A stretch of DNA of 64,000 nt from Yersinia enterocolitica (GCA_002082245.2 NBTC02000002.1:620001-684000); one strand, 5' to 3'. Shown: positions 1 through 10,070, counted from the first letter of the stretch. Numbers and translations: made by a program. Notes: a model not told the origin generated them from the letters alone.

Positions 1-105
1 CGAGAAGTTTATAGTCGAGCGGCAAAGTAATAAATATGTTTCTTATTATTCTTAGCGACTCCTGATATTATGTAATCAGCTACTTATTATAAGGAATAGT
101 GCATA

Positions 106-819
106 GTGAAACGGATTATAAGTGTCTGCACCCTGATTGTGGTATTAAGTGCCTGCGATAGGAATAATGAATCTTTAGTTTTTACGCCGAATGTTGCAAG
201 CATCTCTAACATATTTGGGTTAGACCCGTTACATGGACCTGTTAAATCACTCAGTCAAAAAATGCTGGATGCCAATGGGAATGTTATTTCTGAAGCTCAT
301 GCAAATATTGATGAGAAAGGCTGCTTTACTTCAATAAAGGTCCGCACTCCAATATCAGAAATAGATACGGATTACGTTAAAGATGGTAATTTTTATATTA
401 ATAGTAATACCAAAGAAAAAAAGTTAATTTTGAATGAGAAATGCAACATTACGCAAACTATGAATGGAGATGTTAAAACACTACTGAATAATAAAGGGTT
501 TGTAACGGATGTTAAAATATCAGAAAGTGGGAAAATAAGAAAACATTACGAGTATGACGAAAGTGGATATCCTATTTTAGACGTAAGTTATGAAGAGAAT
601 TTCGTGAATAAAATAGTGACTGAATTTGATGCTAAAGCAATAAATACATTTAACTATGAAACGAAAACTTACATTAATGATAAGCTTGAAGTTTCAACAA
701 CAAGAGACTGTACGATAGATTCACATGGTAACCCTGTATCCTGTAAAATAAAAGACATATACCCTGATGGCAGAGTAACAGAAGCATACTCGGTCATGTA
801 TAACACCGAATATTACTGA
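106..819 (+). CDS. YnfC-family lipoprotein (UPF0257)
   Basis: 237-residue secreted lipoprotein of unknown function. The N-terminus is a lipoprotein signal with lipobox LSAC, lipidated Cys at residue 17. The mature start (FTPNVASISN, DPLHGPVKS) and the ending in NTEYY match what I remember of the E. coli YnfC family, as does the length. The start is a GTG with AAGGAA nine bases upstream; no better ATG is in frame. It lies just left of the phage genes and is visibly A+T-rich, so it could be prophage cargo or the chromosomal flank; the window does not decide which. Expected at the periplasmic face of the inner membrane or the outer membrane. Confidence 0.8.
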   Translation: MKRIISVCTLIVVLSACDRNNESLVFTPNVASISNIFGLDPLHGPVKSLSQKMLDANGNVISEAHANIDEKGCFTSIKVRTPISEIDTDYVKDGNFYINSNTKEKKLILNEKCNITQTMNGDVKTLLNNKGFVTDVKISESGKIRKHYEYDESGYPILDVSYEENFVNKIVTEFDAKAINTFNYETKTYINDKLEVSTTRDCTIDSHGNPVSCKIKDIYPDGRVTEAYSVMYNTEYY

Positions 820-940
820 CTGTATTGCTTTTAATTGAGACTATAAAATATTGGAGTCTGTATCGTCAATTGTAGTATGAGATATTTGCAATTTATAATC
901 TTGCTTAGCCAAACGGAACGCGCTAAATTATCCAAAGATG

Positions 941-975
941 CCGAAGTGAGCTTTAAAAAGCCCTTCGGTTTTTTT
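941..975 (+). terminator. Rho-independent terminator
   Basis: CCGAAG and CTTCGG arms enclose an A/T-rich loop and are followed by seven T residues. It lies about 120 bases past the YnfC-type gene and could end that transcript. Confidence 0.65.
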
Positions 976-993
976 ATGCACGAAATCTAGCCT

Positions 994-1021
994 CGACAGG
1001 TTCGCCTGCCGGTTTTTTTTT
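994..1021 (+). terminator. Second terminator with TTCG tetraloop
   Basis: A short stem capped by a TTCG tetraloop (CAGG-TTCG-CCTG, extended by two outer pairs across a mismatch) is followed by nine T residues. Together with the hairpin 20 bases upstream it forms a tandem terminator ahead of the Rha leader. This would insulate the phage genes from upstream transcription, or be a site for antitermination. Confidence 0.6.
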
Positions 1022-1069
1022 ATTCCAGTTTCCCCAGCACAACGCATGTGCTTCAAATCATCGAACCTG

Positions 1070-1153
1070 ATTAGAAATGAGCCTTTGAGGAGCCAGTACG
1101 GTTGGTACGCCTCGATGGGCTGGTTTCCTATGCGCCAAAGGTTCATTTCTAAT
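1070..1153 (+). promoter_or_regulatory. Long stem-loop in the leader of the Rha gene
   Basis: Arms at 1070-1087 and 1136-1153 pair over 18 positions, all Watson-Crick except one G-U. The 5' arm contains TTAGAAATGAGCCTTTG and the 3' arm CAAAGGTTCATTTCTAA. A smaller hairpin (GAGG..GTAC / GTAC..CCTC) sits in the loop. The 3' arm ends two bases before the AAGGAAG ribosome-binding site of the Rha gene, so folding could control its translation. It could instead be a processed small RNA; the sequence does not separate the two. Confidence 0.55.
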
Positions 1154-1165
1154 AAGGAAGTGCCA

Positions 1166-1741
1166 ATGAACAAACAAATGGTAGTCATCCCACAATTTGA
1201 TTTTCGAGACATGGTGGTTATGTCAGAGAACAAAGTGATAACCACCTCACTTAAGGTTGCTCAATGCTTTAGCAAGCGTCACAAAGATGTTCTAAGGGCA
1301 ACTCGAAACCTGAAATGTTCCGATGATTTTACCCAGCGCAATTTTGCGCCCACTGATTTCATTGATAAAAATGGCGATATGCAGCCAATGTTTAATATAA
1401 CCCGTGATGGCTGCATGATGTTAATTATGGGATTTACCGGTAAACCTGCGACAGCGATTAAAGAGGCGTATATCAATGGTTTCAACTGGATGACAGAGCA
1501 ACTAAAGCGCCGTCTTGCAATCGGCGAAGAAGCGCAGCATTTGTTTGTCATAAAAGAAAATGTTTCGAAGGTTAAGGGGACTATCGGTAGTCGATTGATG
1601 AATGCGCGAAAGAAGGAAAAACACAGACTTAATCTTGAATATGAACGGATTAAAGATCTCGCTCAACCGGACCTTATTAATACTATCGAACAGCCTCACA
1701 ATGAGGCTTTTTTTACGTCTGAAATTTGGAGCGCCCAATGA
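1166..1741 (+). CDS. Rha-family phage regulatory protein
   Basis: 191-residue protein of the phage pRha regulator family, small DNA-binding-type proteins found in temperate phages near lysogeny or late genes. Residues about 15-105 form the Rha domain: VITTSLKVAQCFSKRHKDVLR, then FNITRDGCMMLIMGFTGKPA, typical of this family. The C-terminal third is basic and helical (residues about 130-170) and has no domain I can name. I chose the ATG at 1166 because AAGGAAG precedes it by six bases; an upstream in-frame codon would place the leader hairpin inside the gene. It overlaps the giant phage gene by four bases (ATGA), so the two are probably co-translated. Its DNA target is unknown. Confidence 0.75.
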   Translation: MNKQMVVIPQFDFRDMVVMSENKVITTSLKVAQCFSKRHKDVLRATRNLKCSDDFTQRNFAPTDFIDKNGDMQPMFNITRDGCMMLIMGFTGKPATAIKEAYINGFNWMTEQLKRRLAIGEEAQHLFVIKENVSKVKGTIGSRLMNARKKEKHRLNLEYERIKDLAQPDLINTIEQPHNEAFFTSEIWSAQ

Positions 1742-4700
1742 CTTACGATCCGCAGCAACAACGTCCAGAAGAGCAAACCAATAACAGTAATCGTGAAACA
1801 CTCAATATCCAGCAACCAGGTGAGAATGCTAATACTGGTTTCGACTGGGGTGCCGTCAGGGCAGCGCGTGAAGCTGCTGGGCGGCAGTCAAAAGCTCCGC
1901 AGGCGAATGACCCTAGTGTAGGTTTAAAAGATGTTGCTTTCGCAGCAGCGACAGCACCTTCTGAAATTATTCACGGATTATCCCAAATGGTTGTTGGTGC
2001 TGATAGAAAATTGGACAGATTAGCCACCGAAAAACCAAGGATATCACTGGATGTTGATCCTGAGTTGTTGAATGTAATTCGAAAAAATCCTGGTAATGAT
2101 TTACCTAAAGCACTCGGTAAAGTTGGGGTTAGTGCCTTAGCTGGCATAAGTAATTTAGCTGGTGATGTCACTGATAAAATAAAGTCTAATTACAGTGAGG
2201 GGGCTAAGCAGGCAGCAGAGATGCCTTTCATTGAAACTGATTCTCAAGATAATCTGAAGCTTGGTGCTGGTGCTTTTGATAAAGATGCATGGGTAATGAA
2301 TGCAGTACCCACACTTTCTCAGCTGTTCTCTGTGGGTGGATTTGCCAAACTTGGTGGTAAGGTCATCGCTAAAAGTATTGAGGAACTTACTTTTCAGAAA
2401 CTTAAGAATCTGTTACCTGAATTTGTAGCGAGAGAAACGGCAAAAGAAACAGCACTTAAAGCGGGCATTCAGGCTCAAAAATCTGGATTTGTCGGAATAA
2501 TGGCAGGTACTGCACAAGGTTCTTCTGGTAATGAAATGCGCGATGAGATCAATGCATTGCCCTTTGATCAGTTAGTGCAAAGCCCTACTTTTCAAAAAGC
2601 CTTTTCAACCATAGATTCGGATCCAAATAACTCAGCACTGTCAGATACACAAAAATTAACGCTAGCTCGCAATCAGGTTGCAGAACAGGCCGCCAGCAGT
2701 GTGACGGTAGACCCGCGCATGCTAGCGATAAACATTGCAGCCTCTACATTGGGCGATCATACCTTATTGAATTTGCTTACCAAAAAAGGGGCGGCTTCTG
2801 GTGTTATTTCCGGGGCTTCATTAGGTGCGGCGGCGGAAGGTGGAACTGAGTTCACTCAGGGTGCAGCCCAGCGCTATGTTCAAAATCAGCAGTTAATTGA
2901 CACCGCAGGTCAGAAAATAGACCCAATGAAAGGGGTGGTAGAAACCGGTGCTAATAATGCAGTGCTAGGGGCTGGCATTGGTGGCGCAGCGGGAACTATC
3001 GGTGGAATTCGTGGCCGCAGGTCAGCAGCAGAAGCAACATCAGAAAACCCCGTTAATGCTGACGGTTCACCCGTATCTGAAAATATCGATCCCTCCCAAC
3101 AGCAGGAAGTTACACCGCAGGCAGAAAATCAGAGTTCCCCTGAAGTGGCAGTACAACAAAACTCAGTCAGTGAAAATGGTGTACCCAACTCTCAAATTGA
3201 TGATTTCCGCGATACCCCAGCTTACTTACGTCAGGATCCTCGGGTACAAGGCTTTGCTGATGATAGCGATGTACAGCGTTCACTTGCAGAGCCAGAGGCA
3301 CAACCGACCGCACAAGATCTGATTCAGCAACAAATGGAGTCGGGTGAGCAGGGCTTTACACCTGATGAGTTGTCGATACTTCAGCAGGCTGATCAGATTC
3401 GGGGGCAGCGAACTCCACGCCTGCCAGCTCCCGGTAATATTCATCCGGGTGAAGGTTTCCCAATGCCCGGACCCATTCAAGGTGATGAACCTCAAGCGGG
3501 TTCCGCGCCACAATTCACTGCCGGGGAACAGACTCGTGGGCAAGTGTATTTGCCGAGGGAGCAGGCAGAGCAGCAAGGTGCGGTCAGAGAAACCCATACC
3601 TACGATGGGCAAACGGATCCGCAGGCCATTACGGATAAAAATATCATCTTTGCTGATGGACCTGTAGTTAATCCTGATGATGTTCAGTCAGGGAAAGCGC
3701 CGCAGTTTGAGGGAGGGCAGCGTAAAGATGTGCGCCGCTTTACTGAGGCGATGGGAGCGCAGTCTGAAACAGCGATTACCGATCAGCGTCAGCGTGCTGG
3801 TGGTGTCCCTATAGATGCACGTACCGAAGCTTATGCAAAAGGTGAAACTCTTGGCGAGTTGAGATTGCACCACGGCAAGCCATTCCCTAATGAGAAAGTG
3901 GCCAGATTCACTAAGTGGGCAAAAATGCCAGGTGCTGTTATTGAGCCAGTAGGCGACGGTTTTGGCGTGCGATTACCTGCAAAATCAACTGATAGCGGTA
4001 TTGCATCAACCAAAGAGGGGCATATTGAATCAGGAACTCCACAAGGCGAGTTGAGATTGCACCACGGCAAGCCATTCCCCAATGAAAAAGTAGCCAGATT
4101 CACGAAATGGGCCAAGATGCCGGGGGCGGTGATTGAACCGGTTGGTGATGGTTTTGGTGTGCGATTGCCACCTGAGCCAACAACGGCAAATACGAAAACA
4201 GCGCCCTCTAATGAGGGCGTTGTGGCGTCTGGTGAGCAGCAAGTCGGTGAATTAAAACTATACGGCGGCCAACCATTTTCCAGTGAGAAGGTGGCCAAGT
4301 ATTCCAAGTGGGGAAAGATGCCGGGTGCAACGATTGAGCCGGTAGGAAAGGGGTTTGGTGTTCGCTTACCTGTACCTGAGTCTGCACATCAAACCAAAAA
4401 AAGTGATACGAAAATTGATGATTTTGGTGAAGAACTCAAGGGGGCAGCAAAGCATAAGTGGGGCCAGTTAGCTGAATCATTGAAAGCCGAACATGATATC
4501 GAAGAAATTAAAAAGCAGCCTTTGTCGAAACTGTTCCCCCATCCTGATTATGCCAAAATGCATGAAAACGGTATTGAACCTGAGAAATTGGCATTGCTGG
4601 CAGCATTGCGTTCATTTATCCCAACTAAACCGGGCTCCCCTTATAAGCTAAATCAGTGGGCAGAACAGGTTAAGGGAGTTCGTGATTTAGCGGGTTCCAT

Positions 4701-7700
4701 TATCAATAGCCATGCGAGTGTTGACGATATAAAAACCATTTTCCGCAGTAAGTCCTCCTTACGTTCTGCCGCAGATGCTATTGACTTAATCTCGCAGTTT
4801 AAGCCTGAGCATATGGCCGAAGCGTCAAAATACTCAATTCGTTCCGGCCATTACACTTACTTTGATGGCAAGAGCTATCCCGGTGGGAAAACCCTATATG
4901 AGCTGGTTACCCCTGGAGGGATGAAAACTGATATTTCAGCGGGTTCAATGCCGGAGCTATTACCCAAAGCCAAGGAATTTATTGAGACCAAGATTAATAG
5001 TGATAAAGGAGATGACGCGCTTAAACAGGCTCAGTTAACGCCTAGACAGGCTAAGTTAGAGATCTATACCCGACGGGCAGACAAGAGTGTGTTTATTGGC
5101 TACAAAGGGGCCATGGGCGTGTTACCGCTTAAAGCTGGCTTCAAAACACCTACCGAAGCACGCGCTTATCTGGCAGAGAATCGCGCTGAAATAGAAGCCA
5201 AACTGGATAAATTACGCAAAACATCGCGAGAAGAACAACGCAAATTAACCAACGAGCCCCGGATAGGAATTGAACGCCGTAATGGCAATGTGACGCCTGA
5301 ACAATTTAGTGATGCATTTGGCTTCCGAGGTGTGCAGTTTGGTAACTATGTTGAGGGGCCACGCCGTCAATCTGAATTAAACGACGCCTATGACTCCCTG
5401 ATCGATATGGCCGAATTACTGAGTGTGCCGACCAAAGCCCTCTCTCTCAATGGTGAATTGGGGCTGGCATTTGGCGCTCGGGGTAAGGGCGGGGCCAAAG
5501 CCCATTATGAGCCTGGGCAAGTGGTTATCAATCTAACCAAAGGTAATGGCGCAGGCTCGCTAGCGCATGAGTGGTTCCATGCACTGGATAACTATTTTGG
5601 TACCTATGATGTCCATGGCGAGTCGTCCGGTAAGCGTTCATCTGAATTTATTACCGATCGTATACGACCTCGTTATGAGTTTAGCAGTGGTAAAAGGCAA
5701 GAGATTACTCATCCGGTCAGGCAAGAGGTATATGACGCCTTTAAGAGCGCAGTCATGAAAGTCACTAATAGTGGAATGAGGGAACGGGCGGCAATACTGG
5801 ACAGTGGGCGAAGCAAAGCATATTGGACAACTAAACTGGAAATGTCAGCGCGAGCATTTGAACGCTATCTGCTGGATAAAGCCGAGAGTAAAGGTATCAC
5901 TAACGATTATCTGGTTAACCTGCGCAAAGCTGACGAACACGCAAATCCTAAAACCTATGCTTATCCAACCGAAGCTGAATTAAATGGCGGCGTGCGCCAG
6001 GCATTTGATCACCTATTCCAAACCCTCAAAACCAAGCCAACCGATAAAGGTATCGCTTTCTATTCGCGTAAGGGTACTGACATTGGCAAAGGCAATGTGA
6101 TTTCAGATAGTGGTCACACGGCCGCTGGCGACAAGCCCACTCAGGGAATACGGCAAGGGCGGGCCCAAGTTATTGCTGATGTTTGGGTGCGTAATTTGAA
6201 TGGTGCAGCCAAAATCAAAGTTAAGGTAGTCCAAACGCAAGCTGAAGCAGCAGCCATGATGCCGAGCGGGATCCCGAAAGAGTTCGGTGTTGTCCATGCT
6301 ATCTATCAGCCAGAGCTCAGCCGGGTGATTGTGGTAGCAGATAATATTACTTCTGACCGCGAGCTTCGGGCGAAATTACGTCATGAGGTATTGGCACACC
6401 ATGGGCTAGCTTCCGTCATTGGCGATGTGGAATATGATCGTATCATGCGTGTGTTACATCAAACGCGTGACAGCAAAAATAAAGAAATTCAGGATGTTTG
6501 GCGGGAAGTCGATAAATCATACCGCAATGAGTCTCTCGAAATGCAGGCTAATGAGTTTTTGGCTCACATGGCTGAGCGTTCAGAACTCACCGGCCTTGGA
6601 GCGATGTGGGACCGTTTTGTTTCTGTGCTGATCAATGGATTGAAGAAAACGGGCATCATGAATGCGAATGACATTTCCCCAACGGAAATACGTAATATTC
6701 TGCGCACGGTCGCCGGGCGCTTCAAAAAGACTGCTATGTATGATGGCGAACAGCCGGGGACGCGGGAGTTCGATAATACTTTCTCTCGGTCAGACGCACT
6801 GTATTCGAAACATGATGATGTTGACCCACTCAAGCCATTACCAGTGGAAGCCGAACAATATAGATCTGAGCTTGATAAAGCGATGCGTTCGTTACGGTCC
6901 GATGACATAACGGTTTCAATAGGCAGAACACCGCCGGTACTCCGTGCGCTTGGCGCTCCCAATGTGGAGATGGTAATTTCTCGTGATACGGTACGTAAAG
7001 CGACCAATGGAATAAAACACAACGTACCGACTGAGGTCATTGAGCAGCTTCCTGAGCTGATGCATGACCCGTTAGCAGTATATCGCTCAGCAACACAGGA
7101 TAACGCAGTAGTTGCTCTTCTGGAGGCTCATGATGCAAACGGAAACCCAGTGGTTACTGCTATTCATATGAATGCAAAACGTGGGCGCTTGGAAGTTAAT
7201 CGAGTTGCTTCAGTGTACGGCACAGTGGGGGGCATGGCGAAAGTTCAAGGTATGGAGGATGCTGGTTTAGCGTTATACCGCCGAGAAAAACAAAACCCCG
7301 ATAAGCTTCGTTCTGTTGGGCTCCAATTGCCCAAGGAGAACACTTATCAGGGTTTAGAATCCCAATCTGGTACGGCCCAAGAGCTTCAATTGCCCAAACG
7401 CGGTTCACCAAATCAAGATTCAGTTGAAAATATACTCTCATCGACCGATATTCGCAAGAATAAGGCACTTTACTCCCGCACAGCTAACCCATCAATGGAT
7501 GCTGAAACCAACCGCAAAATGGGCTTTAACGTTGAGCAGGGGTGGTTTGATAAGGCAAGGACTTTCTACGGCACCGTGACCAGCAAAGATAAAACGGAAC
7601 TGAAAGCCTGGCTAAAAGAAACCGGCCATAAACTCAATACTAAAACCTTTGATGGCATGGCTCCGCTGAAGTATGCCGAGGATGCGGCTGGTATCAATGA

Positions 7701-10065
7701 TGCACGAAGTTCTGCCTACATTGGAGCGCGTATGGCTGCCGGGGCAGGCTCTGTTACTGCTGCCACTTTAGAGCATGGCTTGCCGCGCTATAACAAAGCC
7801 GAAGGGATAGTAGAGCGACAATCCGGCACCGGTAAAGAGGACGCTCTTATGGGTATTCTCGACGGACTGGGAAACCATCGGGAAAACTTCTTTAAATGGA
7901 TCGCCGGCCATCGCTCTGAACGGCTGATGAAAGAGGGCAAAGAGAACAACTTTAATGCCGACGAAATTGCTTATATGAAAACCCTCAACCGGGGTAATGA
8001 GGCTTTATTCGAAGGTCAGAAGAAAAAGTATGATGCTTTTATTAAATCGATTCTGGATCTGCAACAGGATATGGGATTGATTGATCCAGAAAGCCGCGCA
8101 CAGTGGGAGGATGCTTGGTACTTGCCATATTACCGTGAAGCAGAAAATGGTGAGGTGAAGGGGCCGTGGACCAGCAAAGGTATTGCTAACCAGAGCAGTA
8201 CCGTGCGCAAGTTAAAAGGCAGCGATTTGACCATTAAGGATCCTATCGAAAACCTGTTTAACTACGTGGCGAAATCGGTCGATGCTTCGATGAAAAATGA
8301 AGCAATGCGCAGGTCAGTGGTGAACCTTGCTGATACTGGTGTGCTGGAGGTGATTGAATCACCGAACAAGATGGACTTTGAGCGCATCGGCAAAGATGTG
8401 GTGAAGGTGTTTGTTGATGGGCAGGAAAAACTGGTACAGGTTAATGATCCTGAACTGTATCGCGCCTTTACCATGATTGACCTTGAGCGCAGTAATTCCA
8501 CCTTTATGAAAGCGGCCCGCCAGGCTAAAAAGGTGCTGACCGTCAGCACCACATCCATGCCTGACTTTATCATCCGTAACTTTATGCGTGACTCTATTCA
8601 TTCATGGGCCATTAACAAAGATGGTTTTAAGCCTGTTACCGCTTCATGGGCCGGATTTAAAAAAGCATTACGCACTGATGATAGCCTGGTGGATATGATG
8701 TTTGCCGGTGCCACTTTTGGTGGTGGTTATTCGAATGTTTATGATCCGGCATCGACTGCTAAAACCATTCGTAGTGTTCTACGACGTAAAGGTTACAACG
8801 ATAGTCAGATACAAGAATTTGAATCCTCAATTGCCCGCAACAGCAAAGAGGTGATGGGCAAGATTGAACAGGGTTTGCATAAATATAAAAATCTCAGCGA
8901 AGCGGCGGAGAATGCTAACCGGCTGGCCACTTATGAAGCTGCAATTAAATCAGGAAAAAGTAAGGCTCAGGCAGCATTTGAATCGCGTGATTTGATGGAC
9001 TTTAGCATGATGGGTGCCAGCAATATCATGATTAACCTGAGTGATATGCTGCCGTTCTTCAACGCCCGCATGCAGGGGCTGAGTAAATTAGGCCGAGGTA
9101 TCAAAGAGAACCCGCGTGAAGTGCTGAAACGCGGCGGCATGATTACGGCGGCCTCTCTGGCACTGATGGCGCTAAATTGGGACGATAAGCGTTATGAGGA
9201 GCTACAGGACTGGGATAAAGACACCTATTGGCATGCGTGGATTGGCGGGCAGCATATCCGTTTCCCGAAACCGTTTGAAATTGGCTTGATGTTTGGCACT
9301 TTACCAGAGCGATTTGTTCGTGCGCTGGGCGGTAAAGATACCGGGGCTAAATTTGGCAAACTGGTGGCGCATAACTTTATGGAAACCATGGCATTCAACC
9401 CTATCCCGCAAGTCGCCATGCCGATTGCTGAAGCCTATGTTAACTATGATTTCTTCAAAGGTGGTCCGATTGAGAATATGGCCGACAGCAATTTGATTGC
9501 GGGTGCTCGTTATAATGATCAGACCAGCCTGCTAATGCGTGAAGTTGGGCAGGCTACCAATATGTCACCTAAGATGCTGGATCATATTGTTATGGGGTAT
9601 ACCGGCAGCCTGGGCGGCTATGTGATGGGCGCTACGAATCTTCTCATGCGTAACCTGAAAGACTACGGCGAAACCCCGGCCATGCGCCTGGATGAAATGC
9701 CGGTGATTAAATCGTTCTTCAGAGGTTCAGACCCGGCTAAGTCTACCCAGTTCACAGAAGATTTTTACCGCATGATGACTGAAGCCAATCAGATAAACAG
9801 TACCATTAACAGCTTCCGTAAACAGGGGCGTGGCGATGATGCCAATGAATTGATAGAGGAAAATAGAGGGAAGTTATCGCAGCGTCAGGGGCTAACAGCG
9901 ACGCAAAAGCAAGTGAAAGCACTGAATGCCCAGATTGAAATGATGAGGCGGGACCGGATACTAACGGCGGATCAGAAAAGGGAGAAGATTGACCGGCTGA
10001 TGGCAACCAGAAACAAACTAGTACAGCAGGCGGTGGAACGGGTGAATCCGTACTTTAATAAGTAA
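1738..10065 (+). CDS. Giant polyvalent phage protein (2775 aa), probably injected with phage DNA
   Basis: Single 2775-residue reading frame starting at the ATG that overlaps the Rha stop codon. In order: a low-complexity N-terminus; Gly/Ala-rich hydrophobic stretches (about 180-440); a Pro/Gln-rich linker (about 440-690); three copies of a 42-residue module (706, 770, 837); a domain with HEWFH at 1277-1281, as in large polyvalent protein-associated domains; a second metallopeptidase-like HEVLAH at 1549-1554; a probable MuF-C-like segment (about 1690-1910); and a long helical C-terminus (about 1920-2775) resembling the LPD38 class. Proteins of this type are thought to be packaged in virions and ejected into the host, where they act as multi-domain effectors. 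The domain names come from memory of the family. The two HExxH motifs and the repeats are directly visible. The frame is intact, so it is not an old remnant. Confidence 0.8.
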   Translation: MTYDPQQQRPEEQTNNSNRETLNIQQPGENANTGFDWGAVRAAREAAGRQSKAPQANDPSVGLKDVAFAAATAPSEIIHGLSQMVVGADRKLDRLATEKPRISLDVDPELLNVIRKNPGNDLPKALGKVGVSALAGISNLAGDVTDKIKSNYSEGAKQAAEMPFIETDSQDNLKLGAGAFDKDAWVMNAVPTLSQLFSVGGFAKLGGKVIAKSIEELTFQKLKNLLPEFVARETAKETALKAGIQAQKSGFVGIMAGTAQGSSGNEMRDEINALPFDQLVQSPTFQKAFSTIDSDPNNSALSDTQKLTLARNQVAEQAASSVTVDPRMLAINIAASTLGDHTLLNLLTKKGAASGVISGASLGAAAEGGTEFTQGAAQRYVQNQQLIDTAGQKIDPMKGVVETGANNAVLGAGIGGAAGTIGGIRGRRSAAEATSENPVNADGSPVSENIDPSQQQEVTPQAENQSSPEVAVQQNSVSENGVPNSQIDDFRDTPAYLRQDPRVQGFADDSDVQRSLAEPEAQPTAQDLIQQQMESGEQGFTPDELSILQQADQIRGQRTPRLPAPGNIHPGEGFPMPGPIQGDEPQAGSAPQFTAGEQTRGQVYLPREQAEQQGAVRETHTYDGQTDPQAITDKNIIFADGPVVNPDDVQSGKAPQFEGGQRKDVRRFTEAMGAQSETAITDQRQRAGGVPIDARTEAYAKGETLGELRLHHGKPFPNEKVARFTKWAKMPGAVIEPVGDGFGVRLPAKSTDSGIASTKEGHIESGTPQGELRLHHGKPFPNEKVARFTKWAKMPGAVIEPVGDGFGVRLPPEPTTANTKTAPSNEGVVASGEQQVGELKLYGGQPFSSEKVAKYSKWGKMPGATIEPVGKGFGVRLPVPESAHQTKKSDTKIDDFGEELKGAAKHKWGQLAESLKAEHDIEEIKKQPLSKLFPHPDYAKMHENGIEPEKLALLAALRSFIPTKPGSPYKLNQWAEQVKGVRDLAGSIINSHASVDDIKTIFRSKSSLRSAADAIDLISQFKPEHMAEASKYSIRSGHYTYFDGKSYPGGKTLYELVTPGGMKTDISAGSMPELLPKAKEFIETKINSDKGDDALKQAQLTPRQAKLEIYTRRADKSVFIGYKGAMGVLPLKAGFKTPTEARAYLAENRAEIEAKLDKLRKTSREEQRKLTNEPRIGIERRNGNVTPEQFSDAFGFRGVQFGNYVEGPRRQSELNDAYDSLIDMAELLSVPTKALSLNGELGLAFGARGKGGAKAHYEPGQVVINLTKGNGAGSLAHEWFHALDNYFGTYDVHGESSGKRSSEFITDRIRPRYEFSSGKRQEITHPVRQEVYDAFKSAVMKVTNSGMRERAAILDSGRSKAYWTTKLEMSARAFERYLLDKAESKGITNDYLVNLRKADEHANPKTYAYPTEAELNGGVRQAFDHLFQTLKTKPTDKGIAFYSRKGTDIGKGNVISDSGHTAAGDKPTQGIRQGRAQVIADVWVRNLNGAAKIKVKVVQTQAEAAAMMPSGIPKEFGVVHAIYQPELSRVIVVADNITSDRELRAKLRHEVLAHHGLASVIGDVEYDRIMRVLHQTRDSKNKEIQDVWREVDKSYRNESLEMQANEFLAHMAERSELTGLGAMWDRFVSVLINGLKKTGIMNANDISPTEIRNILRTVAGRFKKTAMYDGEQPGTREFDNTFSRSDALYSKHDDVDPLKPLPVEAEQYRSELDKAMRSLRSDDITVSIGRTPPVLRALGAPNVEMVISRDTVRKATNGIKHNVPTEVIEQLPELMHDPLAVYRSATQDNAVVALLEAHDANGNPVVTAIHMNAKRGRLEVNRVASVYGTVGGMAKVQGMEDAGLALYRREKQNPDKLRSVGLQLPKENTYQGLESQSGTAQELQLPKRGSPNQDSVENILSSTDIRKNKALYSRTANPSMDAETNRKMGFNVEQGWFDKARTFYGTVTSKDKTELKAWLKETGHKLNTKTFDGMAPLKYAEDAAGINDARSSAYIGARMAAGAGSVTAATLEHGLPRYNKAEGIVERQSGTGKEDALMGILDGLGNHRENFFKWIAGHRSERLMKEGKENNFNADEIAYMKTLNRGNEALFEGQKKKYDAFIKSILDLQQDMGLIDPESRAQWEDAWYLPYYREAENGEVKGPWTSKGIANQSSTVRKLKGSDLTIKDPIENLFNYVAKSVDASMKNEAMRRSVVNLADTGVLEVIESPNKMDFERIGKDVVKVFVDGQEKLVQVNDPELYRAFTMIDLERSNSTFMKAARQAKKVLTVSTTSMPDFIIRNFMRDSIHSWAINKDGFKPVTASWAGFKKALRTDDSLVDMMFAGATFGGGYSNVYDPASTAKTIRSVLRRKGYNDSQIQEFESSIARNSKEVMGKIEQGLHKYKNLSEAAENANRLATYEAAIKSGKSKAQAAFESRDLMDFSMMGASNIMINLSDMLPFFNARMQGLSKLGRGIKENPREVLKRGGMITAASLALMALNWDDKRYEELQDWDKDTYWHAWIGGQHIRFPKPFEIGLMFGTLPERFVRALGGKDTGAKFGKLVAHNFMETMAFNPIPQVAMPIAEAYVNYDFFKGGPIENMADSNLIAGARYNDQTSLLMREVGQATNMSPKMLDHIVMGYTGSLGGYVMGATNLLMRNLKDYGETPAMRLDEMPVIKSFFRGSDPAKSTQFTEDFYRMMTEANQINSTINSFRKQGRGDDANELIEENRGKLSQRQGLTATQKQVKALNAQIEMMRRDRILTADQKREKIDRLMATRNKLVQQAVERVNPYFNK
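3853..4371 (+). repeat. Three in-frame copies of a 42-residue module inside the giant phage protein
   Basis: Units at 3853-3978, 4045-4170 and 4246-4371 encode the pattern GEL-L-GPF---KVAK--KW-KMPGA-IEPVG-GFGVRLP. Units 1 and 2 are identical in protein over the 42 residues but differ at many third-codon positions. Unit 3 has diverged. Linkers of about 22-25 unrelated residues separate them. Synonymous differences between identical units suggest an old duplication kept under protein-level selection, or transfer between related phages. Confidence 0.85.
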
Positions 10066-10070
10066 TTTAA

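Noticed and set aside
3831..4307. Minus-strand frames of 158 and 70 codons inside the giant phage gene
   Set aside because: They mirror the repeated module of the plus-strand gene and have no ribosome site; coding shadows.
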